17,783 bases of DNA from Sediminibacterium sp. (lineage in GTDB: Bacteria; Bacteroidota; Bacteroidia; Chitinophagales; Chitinophagaceae), in contig JAOASV010000050.1 in the NCBI GenBank assembly GCA_030158535.1, positions 1-17,783 on the forward strand, read 5' to 3'. The notes beneath the pieces were generated by a model. That model did no database searches. It saw only the letters and a program-made list of their open reading frames with translations, and had not been told where the DNA came from. Both the position numbers and the translations under genes were made by a program. Below are positions 1 to 6,801 of this stretch, piece after piece; the first letter of the stretch is position 1; each line of letters begins with the position of its first letter.

Positions 1-713
1 CACTTGGGCCCCCAGAAGTAGCACATATTTGTAAGCTCGAAAAAATGAGTCATCATGATGTGCTAAAAGCCTTACAGGAAGCGGGTTTAGACTCACTACC
101 AGGTGCGGGTGCCGAAATATTAGTGGACCGTGTGCGCCGTTTAATTTCTAAAGGAAAATGTGGTGCCGACGAGTGGCTAGCCATTATGCATGAAGCGCAC
201 AAACTAAATATTACCACCAGTGCCACCATGATGTTTGGTCATGTAGAAACACTGGAAGAAAGATTTATTCATCTAACGCGCATCCGTGAAATTCAAAGTT
301 TAAAACCTGAACATGCAAAAGGATTTTTAGCATTTATTCCATGGACTTTCCAAGACGTTGATACCTTACTTACACGTATTAGAGGGGTGCATAATTTAAC
401 CACCACCGACGAATATATTAGAATGATTGCCATTAGCCGTATCATGCTACCAAATGTCAAAAACATTCAGGCAAGCTGGCTAACCGTGGGTAAACAAACC
501 GCCCAGGTATGCTTACATAGTGGCGCCAACGATTTTGGCTCTATCATGATTGAAGAAAATGTGGTGAGTGCAGCAGGTGCACCCCACCGTTTTACCTATA
601 AAACCATGCAAGACGCTATTAAAGAGGCTGGTTTTGAGCCTCAATTAAGAAATCAGCAGTACGAATGGCGCGAAATACCAGCTGCCATTAAAGAACAAGT
701 GATTGATTATTAA
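1..713 (+). CDS. mqnC: Cyclic dehypoxanthinyl futalosine synthase MqnC, 3' part
   Basis: This is the C-terminal part of a radical SAM enzyme of the futalosine route to menaquinone; MqnC cyclises dehypoxanthine futalosine in the cytoplasm. The reading frame is open from position 3 with no stop upstream, so the gene begins outside the window and the ATG at 45 is internal. About 236 residues are visible. The N-terminal CxxxCxxC cluster motif lies off the edge. Family-typical stretches are LPGAGAEIL, SATMMFGHVE, a GFLAFIPWTFQ segment, and GANDFGSIMIEENVVSAAGA near the end. The GANDFGS..EENVV pattern favours MqnC over its relative MqnE. Menaquinone fits the respiratory genes elsewhere in the window. 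No terminator hairpin follows the TAA. Confidence 0.92.
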   Translation, partial: LGPPEVAHICKLEKMSHHDVLKALQEAGLDSLPGAGAEILVDRVRRLISKGKCGADEWLAIMHEAHKLNITTSATMMFGHVETLEERFIHLTRIREIQSLKPEHAKGFLAFIPWTFQDVDTLLTRIRGVHNLTTTDEYIRMIAISRIMLPNVKNIQASWLTVGKQTAQVCLHSGANDFGSIMIEENVVSAAGAPHRFTYKTMQDAIKEAGFEPQLRNQQYEWREIPAAIKEQVIDY

Positions 714-728
714 TTTTTTGAGCTAGCC

Positions 729-755
729 TGTAACTTTTTATAGCCGGGATCGTTA
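729..755 (+). promoter_or_regulatory. Possible ECF-type promoter of the sigma-factor cassette
   Basis: TGTAAC (729-734), then 16 bases, then CGTTA (751-755). This has the shape of ECF promoters, which carry an AAC-containing -35 and a CGT-type -10 about 16-17 bases apart. It lies about 40 bp upstream of the ATG of the ECF sigma gene and would give a leader of roughly 30 nt. Autoregulation is common for ECF factors but is inferred here. A TAACTTTT string (731-738) inside it also resembles a degenerate TAnnTTTG element, so a housekeeping promoter is the alternative. Confidence 0.4.
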
Positions 756-792
756 TACCCACAGAAAAGACCAAAACCACTGTGTTTTTGCT

Positions 793-1278
793 ATGACTGA
801 GAAAGACTACAACGAATCTGTGCTGCTTTATGCCGATAATGTGTACCGCTTTATCGTAAAAAATCTTCGCCACACCGAAGATGCAGAGGACATTGTGCAA
901 TCTGCCTTCGAAAAGTTATGGATCCACAAAGACAGCGTTGAAACCCAAAAAGCTAAATCGTATTTGTTTACGGTGGCTTATCACTTATTAATAGACCATA
1001 CTAGAAAAGCAAAACGCATTTCGTTACAAGAGAGTTTTGAAAACGATACGCAAAGAGCCTATCAAGAAAACAAAGCTTTAAAAAAAGTATTGCACGACGC
1101 ACTGGCTACCTTAAACGAAACGCAGCGCAGTTTGGTTTTATTAAAAGATTACGAAGGATATAGTTACGAGGAAATTGGAGAAATCACAAAGCTTACCACA
1201 GATCAAGTACGTGTGTATTTGCACAGGGCCCGTTTAAAGCTTAGAAATTATTTAATTAGTCCGCAGCAAGTTTTATAA
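793..1278 (+). CDS. ECF-family RNA polymerase sigma factor
   Basis: A 161-residue sigma-70 family protein of the small extracytoplasmic-function type, which directs RNA polymerase to a limited regulon. Region 2 is seen at residues 8-75, including the DAEDIVQSAFEKLW core (30-43) and the YLFTVAYHLLIDHTRK segment (57-72). Region 4 occupies about 95-155, with the helix-turn-helix YSYEEIGEITKLTTDQVRVY (123-142) followed by LHRARLKLRNYL. The linker is short and there is no region 1 or 3, as expected for the class. The following gene starts 5 bp after the stop and encodes a one-TM protein with an anti-sigma-like layout, so the pair is probably a sigma/anti-sigma unit. The target regulon cannot be read from the sequence. 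Confidence 0.93.
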   Translation: MTEKDYNESVLLYADNVYRFIVKNLRHTEDAEDIVQSAFEKLWIHKDSVETQKAKSYLFTVAYHLLIDHTRKAKRISLQESFENDTQRAYQENKALKKVLHDALATLNETQRSLVLLKDYEGYSYEEIGEITKLTTDQVRVYLHRARLKLRNYLISPQQVL

Positions 1279-1283
1279 AATAA

Positions 1284-2189
1284 ATGCAAAACATAAACCA
1301 ACATAACTACCAAGACTTTTTACTTCGTTATATCGACGAAGAATTAGACCTGCGTGAAATAGAGGCCCTGCTTGCATTTGTAGCGGTACATCCGGCTGTT
1401 GGCGAAGAACTGGAATCTTTACAATCAACCAAACTAGACATTGAAACAATTGCCTGCCCTAACAAAGCAGTACTTTATAAAAATATTTTTCCGGTTATAG
1501 TAGAGCCAACAACCATTGTATACCCCAACAAACAAAATTTATTTAAAAAAGAAAAGGAAAAAGCGCCTGTAATTCTTTTAAGATGGTGGGCAGTAGGCGC
1601 TGCGGCAGTTTTTATTTTTATTGTGGCGCGCAATGGCATGTTTAATGGAGAGGCTGGTAATGGGCTGTCAAAAAATAATGTTGCGAAAAATAATGTTGTA
1701 AAAAATAATTCAGTAAAACCGGTTACTTCGCCCGTAAATAATCCAATAAATAATATTTCAACACCTAACGATGCTATTGTAAATACTGGCTCACTCGCAT
1801 CAACAAATGTTAAAGAAAATCAACAAAATATTACAACAATTCCTTTGCAGAGTGTCGGCATTGGAGATCTAGCGTATCACACAATTCAAAATGCTTCTAC
1901 CGTTACAGCCAGTGAAGCAGAACATACTATCCCAAGCTACAACGGTTCTATTATAGATGTAAAGCCTACTGTAATTGCAGAAATCACTGCAGCTCCAATT
2001 ACACTTAACGAAGCAGCAGAAACACAAGAACCAAACGAAACCATTGAAACCATCGATACAGAAGCCGCTAGCAGTAATAGATCTGTTATGGTTGGCGCTT
2101 TTGAAATCGATAAAGATAAATTTAGAGGCCTCTTTAGAAAAGCAAACGCGTTATTTAAAAACAAAGAAAACAACAGAAATGAAAAATAA
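1284..2189 (+). CDS. Putative membrane anti-sigma factor
   Basis: A 301-residue protein with a soluble N-terminus, one membrane segment at about residues 96-115 (PVILLRWWAVGAAAVFIFIV), and a long Asn/Thr/Ser/Glu-rich C-terminal region presumably in the periplasm. Residues 9-50 (NYQDFLLRYIDEELDLREIE, then a helical stretch ending ELESLQSTKLD) resemble the short N-terminal helical domain often found in Bacteroidota proteins encoded just after ECF sigma factors. There is no HxxxCxxC zinc motif. Residues 130-144 are three copies of a KNN pentapeptide. It follows the sigma gene by 5 bp and overlaps the next gene by 11 bp, so the three are almost certainly cotranscribed. The anti-sigma role is inferred from position and topology, not from a recognised catalytic or binding motif. 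Confidence 0.6.
   Translation: MQNINQHNYQDFLLRYIDEELDLREIEALLAFVAVHPAVGEELESLQSTKLDIETIACPNKAVLYKNIFPVIVEPTTIVYPNKQNLFKKEKEKAPVILLRWWAVGAAAVFIFIVARNGMFNGEAGNGLSKNNVAKNNVVKNNSVKPVTSPVNNPINNISTPNDAIVNTGSLASTNVKENQQNITTIPLQSVGIGDLAYHTIQNASTVTASEAEHTIPSYNGSIIDVKPTVIAEITAAPITLNEAAETQEPNETIETIDTEAASSNRSVMVGAFEIDKDKFRGLFRKANALFKNKENNRNEK
1671..1715 (+). repeat. Three tandem 15-bp units inside the putative anti-sigma gene
   Basis: Units are 1671-1685 (AAAAATAATGTTGCG), 1686-1700 (AAAAATAATGTTGTA) and 1701-1715 (AAAAATAATTCAGTA). They are in frame and encode KNNVA, KNNVV and KNNSV just after the membrane segment. Because the unit is a multiple of three, copy changes would alter the periplasmic linker length without shifting the frame. 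Confidence 0.85.
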
Positions 2190-3117
2190 AGTACTCACAG
2201 CAGTTTTAAGTATTGGAACATTATTTGCAGCTGCACAATCAGACAGTAGCTATACAAAAACAGATAGCATACTTGTAAAACAAGACACTGTAAAAGTTGG
2301 CAATTTTTATATTGTAAAAAAAGGGGGCGAAAATGTAAATGGCGCTGTATCAGTTGGCAATGACGCCACTGTTCAAATTGGAAATATCACTATTAAAGCC
2401 AATGACCTAGACCGTAAGCCCGTTATTAAAATTGAAAGAAACAAACCAGCGCCTAAAAAAATTAGTACCAATTGGTGGATTTTAGATCTTGGATTTGCTG
2501 GCAATAGGGATGAAACCAACTATGCTACCGCTGTTGTAAATAATAATTACCTCAGAACCTTTAGTTCTGCTAACGGGGCACCTAATAAGCAAACTTTTAA
2601 TTTAAACAACGGCAAAACAACCAATGTAAACCTTTGGTTTTTCATGCAAAAAGTAAGCATTGTTAAGCAGGCGGTATTTTTAAAATATGGTATGGGGATG
2701 GAGATGTATAATTTTAGATACGACTCTCGAGTTTCTTATAGAAAAGAGAACTACCCTTATGTCTACAACGATTCGATTTCTTTTTCAAAAAATAAATTAT
2801 TTGCTGGCTATTTAAGCGTGCCACTTATGTTACACATCAATACCACACCTGGCAACAAAAAAGGATTTAGTTTTAGTGCGGGCGTAAGTGCAGGTTATTT
2901 AGTAGGTAGCAGGGTTAAGCAAAAAAGTGAAGAGCGTGGCAAACAAAAATACAAAGGTGATTTTGACTTATCGCCATTTAGAACCGCACTTATTGGTGAA
3001 CTAGGTATTGGACCCGTTAAACTTTACGGCTCATACAGCTTAAATACTTTACATGATTCTTACACAAGACTGGAGCAATATCCATTTGCAGTAGGTATTC
3101 GTTTAAGCAACTGGTAA
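2179..3117 (+). CDS. Outer-membrane beta-barrel protein (ECF cassette)
   Basis: A 312-residue exported protein of unknown function. The start is the ATG at 2179, which overlaps the preceding gene by 11 bp and begins directly with a signal peptide (MKNKVLTAVLSIGTLFAAAQ). The frame extends upstream to 1975, but that part lies wholly inside the previous gene and encodes Lys/Gln-rich sequence with no signal. After a low-complexity linker (about 20-100) come alternating hydrophobic/aromatic strands such as WWILDLGFAG, FLKYGMGMEMYNFRYD, GYLSVPLMLHI, FSFSAGVSAGYLVGS and LYGSYSLN. The chain ends in FAVGIRLSNW, whose terminal aromatic residue is typical of outer-membrane barrels. This is consistent with the porin-like/PorT-type beta-barrel families of Bacteroidota. 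It may be the effector or sensor of the ECF circuit, but that is inference from operon position. Confidence 0.75.
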   Translation: MKNKVLTAVLSIGTLFAAAQSDSSYTKTDSILVKQDTVKVGNFYIVKKGGENVNGAVSVGNDATVQIGNITIKANDLDRKPVIKIERNKPAPKKISTNWWILDLGFAGNRDETNYATAVVNNNYLRTFSSANGAPNKQTFNLNNGKTTNVNLWFFMQKVSIVKQAVFLKYGMGMEMYNFRYDSRVSYRKENYPYVYNDSISFSKNKLFAGYLSVPLMLHINTTPGNKKGFSFSAGVSAGYLVGSRVKQKSEERGKQKYKGDFDLSPFRTALIGELGIGPVKLYGSYSLNTLHDSYTRLEQYPFAVGIRLSNW

Positions 3118-3127
3118 TACTTTAGTA

Positions 3128-4087
3128 CTACATCATTAAAAAGCGGCCCACTGTCATATACCATTTACTCTTTTCATTTTTACAAAGGCTCTGATGTCCA
3201 CTTTGTACATATTTAATGAGTTCTTTTTGGTGGCTTGCTAAATTTTTAAATATCTGATGTGTTTCTGATTCCGTTACGCGCGGATCATTAACACCCCACT
3301 GCAACAGGACTGGACAATTAATAGCTGCAGCGTCCTTTTGTGGTTGGTAATTAAAAGCCCAAGCACCCAGTTCTACACCACCCCAAAAAGTAAGCAAAGT
3401 ACTTAATGGCTCGGCGGGAAGCTGCATGGTGCGCATGCGCCCTGCAACTGCATCCTGTAGGGTTGCAAAAGGCATTTCTAATATTACTTTGGAAGGTTTT
3501 AAACCAAATTCAGATACTGCTTTTGTAATGGTTGCAGCACCCATAGAAATACCATAGAGTACAATATTTTTTTCTTGTTTAGCAAGTACATAATCATACA
3601 CTGCTTTTACATCGCGCGCTTCATACATGCCAATAGAGGTTGTAGATCCTTCGCTATTGCCGTGCGCTCTAAAATCTGTTACAATAATATGATAGCCCAT
3701 TTCATGAAAAGCCGTAGCTTCTGCAATGATGCCACTTTTACTACTTCCATGCCCATGAAACATAAGTACGGTGCCGCGCGGAATTTTTCCATTGGTAGTA
3801 TCAGCAGCTGCAAACCAGCTTTCTAGATGAATGCTATCCTCAGTTGTAATATAAACGGTATCATGCGCTACTAAAAACGAATCTACCACTTTGCTTTTTG
3901 GATACTGTACACCAAAAAAGATAGCACTTGCTTTTTCTGATGCAGACATTTCAGAAGGCTTTTTTGGCTTTGGCGCATCTGCATAAAAATGGGTAAACTT
4001 ATAGGCCTGAAAAGCGGCAATAATATTGATAAACATAAAAACAGCTAATACGGTATAGCCAATTCTTTTAGCCCATTTTTTTAACAT
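3128..4087 (-). CDS. Membrane-anchored alpha/beta hydrolase
   Basis: A 319-residue alpha/beta-hydrolase-fold protein with an N-terminal membrane segment (about residues 11-28, TVLAVFMFINIIAAF) and probably an extracytoplasmic catalytic domain. Visible catalytic features are the HGHG oxyanion-hole motif (111-114), nucleophile elbow GISMG with Ser181 (179-183), acid Asp268 in WGVNDPR, and His298 in SGHQSL. The substrate is unknown; the layout matches the BAAT/dienelactone-like or Abhd hydrolases annotated only as alpha/beta hydrolase. ATG at 4087 was chosen: the longer frame begins with TTG at 4117 inside serS and would add ten residues before the membrane anchor. It starts 10 bp after the serS stop, so it is probably cotranscribed with serS. 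Its stop is 10 bp from that of the convergent beta-barrel gene. Confidence 0.85.
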   Translation of the reverse strand: MLKKWAKRIGYTVLAVFMFINIIAAFQAYKFTHFYADAPKPKKPSEMSASEKASAIFFGVQYPKSKVVDSFLVAHDTVYITTEDSIHLESWFAAADTTNGKIPRGTVLMFHGHGSSKSGIIAEATAFHEMGYHIIVTDFRAHGNSEGSTTSIGMYEARDVKAVYDYVLAKQEKNIVLYGISMGAATITKAVSEFGLKPSKVILEMPFATLQDAVAGRMRTMQLPAEPLSTLLTFWGGVELGAWAFNYQPQKDAAAINCPVLLQWGVNDPRVTESETHQIFKNLASHQKELIKYVQSGHQSLCKNEKSKWYMTVGRFLMM

Positions 4088-4097
4088 AGTGTGTCGT

Positions 4098-5366
4098 TTA
4101 AATTGTTGTTGCACCAAAATATGGTTGGAGTGCAGCTGGTATTTTAATGCCAGTTGCAGTTTGATGATTTTCTAATAAACAAGCTAATATTCGTGGAAGC
4201 GCTAATGAACTTCCATTTAAAGAATGTGCGAATTGCATCTTGCCATTTTCATCTTTAAATCTACATTTTAAACGGTTGGTTTGGTAAGCTTCAAAATTAG
4301 AAACACTACTTACTTCTAACCATCTTTCTTGAGCTGCACTATATACTTCAAAGTCATACGTGATTGCACTTGCAAAACCCATATCACCACCACAAAGCCT
4401 TAATATGCGGTAAGGTAATTCCAAAGAAGCTACAAGTTTTTCTACGTGTGCTACCATTTCATCAAGCACAGCATAGCTGGTGCTAGGTTCAACTATTTGT
4501 ATGATTTCAACTTTTTCAAATTGATGTAAACGGTTCAGTCCTCTCACGTCTTTTCCGTAACTACCTGCTTCTCTTCTAAAACATGGAGAATACGCTGTCA
4601 TTTTAATCGGAAATTCTTCGGGCTTAATAATAACGTCGCGGTACACATTGGTAACCGGAACTTCCGCCGTTGGGATCATATAAAAATCATCTGCAGGCAT
4701 ATAATACATTTGCCCTTCCTTATCTGGAAGTTGTCCTGTACCAAGTGCCGAAGCTTCATTCACCATAAAAGGTGGTAAGTATTCTGTGTAACCAGCAGCC
4801 GTATTAAAATCTAAAAAATACTGAATGAGTGCGCGTTGAAGTTTAGCCCCTTTACCAATGTATACTGGGAAACCACTACCGGTAATTTTATTACCTAAAT
4901 CAAAATCAATTAAATTATATTTTTTAGCGAGATCCCAGTGTGGCGCAGCGCCTTCAGGAAGTGAAGCAGTAGGCCCGCCTGTTTTTACCACCACATTATC
5001 TTCTGGTGTCTTACCAACTGGCACGGGTGCGCCTGGTAAATTAGGGAGTTGTAACAATTGATTGGTTAATGACGTTTCAATTTCCGCCATTTGTGTTTTA
5101 ATAGGATCTAAACTTTCTTTCCATCCTGCCACTTCTACTTTGATAGCTTCTGCTCCAGCAGCATTTCCGGATGCCATCATCTTACCAATTTCTTTAGAAG
5201 CCGCATTTACTTTTGCCTGCGTCGTATCAAAATCCAACTGCAGTTTTTTACGCTGGTCGTCTAGTGCAATAATACTATCCACGAGGTCCAACTGCTTGCA
5301 ATGCTTTACCGCCAATCTTTCCTTTACAAAGGCAGGGTCATTTCTTAAAACACTCAACTGTAACAT
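4098..5366 (-). CDS. serS: Seryl-tRNA synthetase
   Basis: A 422-residue class II aminoacyl-tRNA synthetase that charges tRNA-Ser (and tRNA-Sec where present) in the cytoplasm. The N-terminal 1-105 is the long helical hairpin arm (for example DDQRKKLQLDFDTTQAKVNA and TQMAEIETSLTNQLLQLPNL). The catalytic core shows the serine-binding TAE (233-235), motif 2 at about 259-288 with PCFRREAGSYGKDVRGLNRL, and motif 3 at 384-399 with NGSSLALPRILACLLE, followed by GIKIPAALQPYFG at the C-terminus. Length and motif order are normal for bacterial SerRS. A TATCTTTG -7 element lies 18 bp upstream of the ATG on the same strand. Confidence 0.98.
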   Translation of the reverse strand: MLQLSVLRNDPAFVKERLAVKHCKQLDLVDSIIALDDQRKKLQLDFDTTQAKVNAASKEIGKMMASGNAAGAEAIKVEVAGWKESLDPIKTQMAEIETSLTNQLLQLPNLPGAPVPVGKTPEDNVVVKTGGPTASLPEGAAPHWDLAKKYNLIDFDLGNKITGSGFPVYIGKGAKLQRALIQYFLDFNTAAGYTEYLPPFMVNEASALGTGQLPDKEGQMYYMPADDFYMIPTAEVPVTNVYRDVIIKPEEFPIKMTAYSPCFRREAGSYGKDVRGLNRLHQFEKVEIIQIVEPSTSYAVLDEMVAHVEKLVASLELPYRILRLCGGDMGFASAITYDFEVYSAAQERWLEVSSVSNFEAYQTNRLKCRFKDENGKMQFAHSLNGSSLALPRILACLLENHQTATGIKIPAALQPYFGATTI

Positions 5367-5383
5367 AAAATCAACTATTTATG

Positions 5384-5391
5384 CAAAGATA
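5384..5391 (-). promoter_or_regulatory. Bacteroidota -7 element of serS
   Basis: On the minus strand TATCTTTG (5391 to 5384) matches TAnnTTTG exactly and lies 17 nt before the serS ATG, giving a short leader of about 12 nt. No clear TTTG -33 partner is seen at the usual distance. Confidence 0.6.
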
Positions 5392-5427
5392 ACTTTTGAA
5401 AGCTGATGTACGCACTGCTTTGCGCTT

Positions 5428-5435
5428 TACATTTG
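5428..5435 (+). promoter_or_regulatory. Bacteroidota -7 element; possibly leaderless transcript
   Basis: TACATTTG (5428-5435) matches TAnnTTTG and ends only 4 nt before the ATG at 5440. With the usual spacing, transcription would begin at or within a base or two of the start codon, giving a leaderless or nearly leaderless mRNA. It is divergent from the serS element 37 bp away. Confidence 0.5.
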
Positions 5436-5439
5436 CAAT

Positions 5440-5787
5440 ATGAGCTTTGCAACAGACGATTTACAACAAAGATGGTGGCAATTAGAGGCCAAATTACTGG
5501 CCCGTTTTGACAAAAAGCCCGATTTAGAAGGGGTTTTGTTCCTTATTGGCATGCAAGAAACCGGTTTTATCCAAGAAAAGATATCGAAAGAGCAAAAACA
5601 GGACCTCATGCACGTGGCGGTTTGTACCGTATTAAGTGCCAGCGATTATTACCGTTTTGCTGGAAAAGACCCCGATGGATGGCCTCATTTTGAGCAAATC
5701 AAGGAACTACCGGTGATGCACCTCCCTGATCAAGAAAACTTTTTAAAAGACCATGTCCTGCTCTATTTTGAAAAGGAAGGCCTTTAA
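5440..5787 (+). CDS. Small protein of unknown function
   Basis: A 115-residue soluble acidic protein with no signal peptide or membrane segment. I do not recognise a named family. It begins with a helical, Trp-containing stretch (LQQRWWQLEAKLLARFDKKP), followed by a LEGVLFLIGMQETG segment, a helix with KEQKQDLMHVAVCTVLSAS, a DYYRFAGKDPDGWPHFEQI segment, and ends in FLKDHVLLYFEKE. The composition, compact size and motif-like GKDPDGWPHFE suggest a genuine conserved Bacteroidota protein rather than a chance frame. A TAnnTTTG element sits immediately upstream and a weak hairpin (5794-5813) follows the stop, so it may be a single-gene unit ahead of gcvH. Confidence 0.75.
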   Translation: MSFATDDLQQRWWQLEAKLLARFDKKPDLEGVLFLIGMQETGFIQEKISKEQKQDLMHVAVCTVLSASDYYRFAGKDPDGWPHFEQIKELPVMHLPDQENFLKDHVLLYFEKEGL

Positions 5788-5793
5788 AACTAG

Positions 5794-5813
5794 TTGATCA
5801 AATGATTGGTCAA
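5794..5813 (+). promoter_or_regulatory. Imperfect palindrome before gcvH
   Basis: TTGATCAA (5794-5801), loop ATGA, TTGGTCAA (5806-5813): an 8-bp stem containing one G-T wobble. It lies 6 bp after the stop of the small gene, and its right arm contains the TTG of the putative gcvH -33 element. It could be a weak terminator of the upstream gene (followed only by TTTGAAT) or an operator on the gcvH promoter. Confidence 0.35.
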
Positions 5814-5836
5814 TTTGAATAAATATGCAATCTTTG
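5806..5836 (+). promoter_or_regulatory. Probable gcvH promoter
   Basis: TTG (5806-5808), 20 bases, then AATCTTTG (5829-5836), one mismatch from TAnnTTTG. The same TTG-N20 spacing is seen at the promoter of the FNR-like gene (16754-16784). The element ends 20 nt before the gcvH ATG. Confidence 0.5.
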
Positions 5837-5856
5837 CAATCTATAAATAAATAACT

Positions 5857-6234
5857 ATGAATTTTCCTGCAAACCTACAGTACACCAAAGATCACGAATG
5901 GATTCAATTAGACGGAAACGTTGCAACCATTGGTATCACAGACTTTGCACAGCATGAACTTGGAGATATTGTATATATCGACATCAATACTGTTGGTAAA
6001 GCACTTGGTGCAGAAGAAGTATTTGGTACAGTAGAAGCAGTTAAAACGGTGAGTGATTTATTTTTACCTGTTGCAGGAACCATTACAGAAGTGAATCCAC
6101 TTTTAGAAAAACAACCGGAGCTTGTAAATACAGACGCTTATGGTGATGGCTGGATGGTTAAAATGACCGTTAGCAACCCTGCTGATGTAGCCGCTTTAAT
6201 GAGCAGCGAAGCTTACGCAGCCCTTGTTGGGTAA
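5857..6234 (+). CDS. gcvH: Glycine cleavage system H protein
   Basis: A 125-residue lipoyl carrier protein that shuttles the aminomethyl group between the P, T and L proteins of the glycine cleavage complex. The lipoyl-domain fold is clear: YTKDHEWI (9-16), GNVATIGITDFAQHELGDIV (20-39), then EEVFGTVEAVKTVSDLFLPV (53-72), in which Lys63 is the expected lipoylation site. The C-terminal half has the usual NPLLEKQPELVN and YGDGWMVKM segments. Length is normal for the family. No P- or T-protein gene is nearby, as is common in Bacteroidota. The following VanZ-like gene begins 5 bp after the stop and is probably cotranscribed. Confidence 0.97.
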   Translation: MNFPANLQYTKDHEWIQLDGNVATIGITDFAQHELGDIVYIDINTVGKALGAEEVFGTVEAVKTVSDLFLPVAGTITEVNPLLEKQPELVNTDAYGDGWMVKMTVSNPADVAALMSSEAYAALVG

Positions 6235-6239
6235 CCCAA

Positions 6240-6626
6240 ATGAAAAAACTACATTTCTTACCAGGTTTTATTTTTTTAGGGATTAGTCTATTCTTACTCA
6301 CTTTACCTGGATCCTCGGTTCCAAGTGGATGGTTTTTTATACATATCCCTCAGTTCGATAAAATTGTGCACATTGGCATGTTTGGCATGCTATGCATACT
6401 CTTTCATTTCCCGGCGTTTACCTCGCCCCTTTCCGGCAGTCAAAAAACCGCTTGGTACTGGCTTATATCTTTAGCAGGGATTGTGTATGGTGTTGCGATG
6501 GAATTTGTACAAAGAGATTTAGTGGCCAACCGCTCTTTTGAAGGAGCAGATATTTTAGCTGACATGGTTGGAAGCCTTGGTGCGCTTGCGATTTCGCTAA
6601 GTTTCAAAAGGCAAAAGCAGGCTTAA
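6240..6626 (+). CDS. VanZ-family membrane protein
   Basis: A 128-residue integral membrane protein with about four hydrophobic segments (roughly 5-25, 45-62, 76-90, 106-121). It carries the VanZ-like signature residues: FDKIVHIGMFGML (39-51), MEFVQRDLVANRSFEGADIL around 86-105, and a following DMVGSLGA. The biochemical role of stand-alone VanZ-like proteins is not established, and the name (from teicoplanin resistance) should not be read as a resistance prediction. It follows gcvH by 5 bp and is likely its operon partner; this pairing is probably a transcriptional convenience. Confidence 0.85.
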   Translation: MKKLHFLPGFIFLGISLFLLTLPGSSVPSGWFFIHIPQFDKIVHIGMFGMLCILFHFPAFTSPLSGSQKTAWYWLISLAGIVYGVAMEFVQRDLVANRSFEGADILADMVGSLGALAISLSFKRQKQA

Positions 6627-6655
6627 AAAAATAGGCCCCAATGGAAATTGGGGCC
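6622..6655 (-). terminator. Intrinsic terminator closing the cbb3 operon
   Basis: A perfect 9-bp stem, GGCCCCAAT (6634-6642) with ATTGGGGCC (6647-6655), encloses the four-base loop GGAA. Read on the minus strand it is followed by TATTTTTTAAG, a T-tract, so it best fits termination of the minus-strand operon ending at 6802. On the plus strand the hairpin follows the VanZ gene by 7 bp but lacks a T-tract, so it may work only partly in that direction. Confidence 0.8.
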
Positions 6656-6801
6656 ATAACCAAAACTAACTGCTTATGAGAAAAAGTTGAAAACTTTTGT
6701 TGTTTGCGTCTTCTAATTTGAAGTCCATATAAATTTCCTACTTTTTACGGTATAAATAAAATAATCTAGTACAAATTATTTGTTAAAACGGGTGTTCCAA
6801 A
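6656..6801. other. Intergenic stretch between the terminator and the last oxidase-operon gene
   Basis: No supported gene. On the plus strand, 6676-6690 encodes only MRKS and a stop. One inserted A would give MRKKLKTFVVCVF and a stop, which looks like the beginning of a signal peptide. A short inverted repeat AAAAGTT-GAA-AACTTTT lies at 6682-6698. This may be a decayed 5' end or just 3' untranslated sequence of the minus-strand operon. Confidence 0.3.

Noticed and set aside
1975..2178. Upstream extension of the beta-barrel frame
   Set aside because: It overlaps the putative anti-sigma gene out of frame, encodes Lys/Gln-rich sequence and would bury the signal peptide that begins at 2179.
3575..3826. 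Plus-strand frame of 83 codons
   Set aside because: It lies wholly inside the hydrolase gene on the other strand, with no domain-like composition.
4088..4117. Longer hydrolase start at TTG 4117
   Set aside because: It starts inside serS with a rare codon and adds a polar decapeptide before the membrane anchor; ATG 4087 is 10 bp after the serS stop.
5062..5406. Plus-strand frame of 114 codons opposite serS
   Set aside because: It is antisense to the helical arm of a clear seryl-tRNA synthetase; the hydrophobic, Ser-rich product is the usual shadow of helical coding sequence.
6240..6626. Antibiotic-resistance reading of the VanZ-like gene
   Set aside because: Stand-alone VanZ-like membrane proteins are widespread, and no other van genes or mobile context are present.
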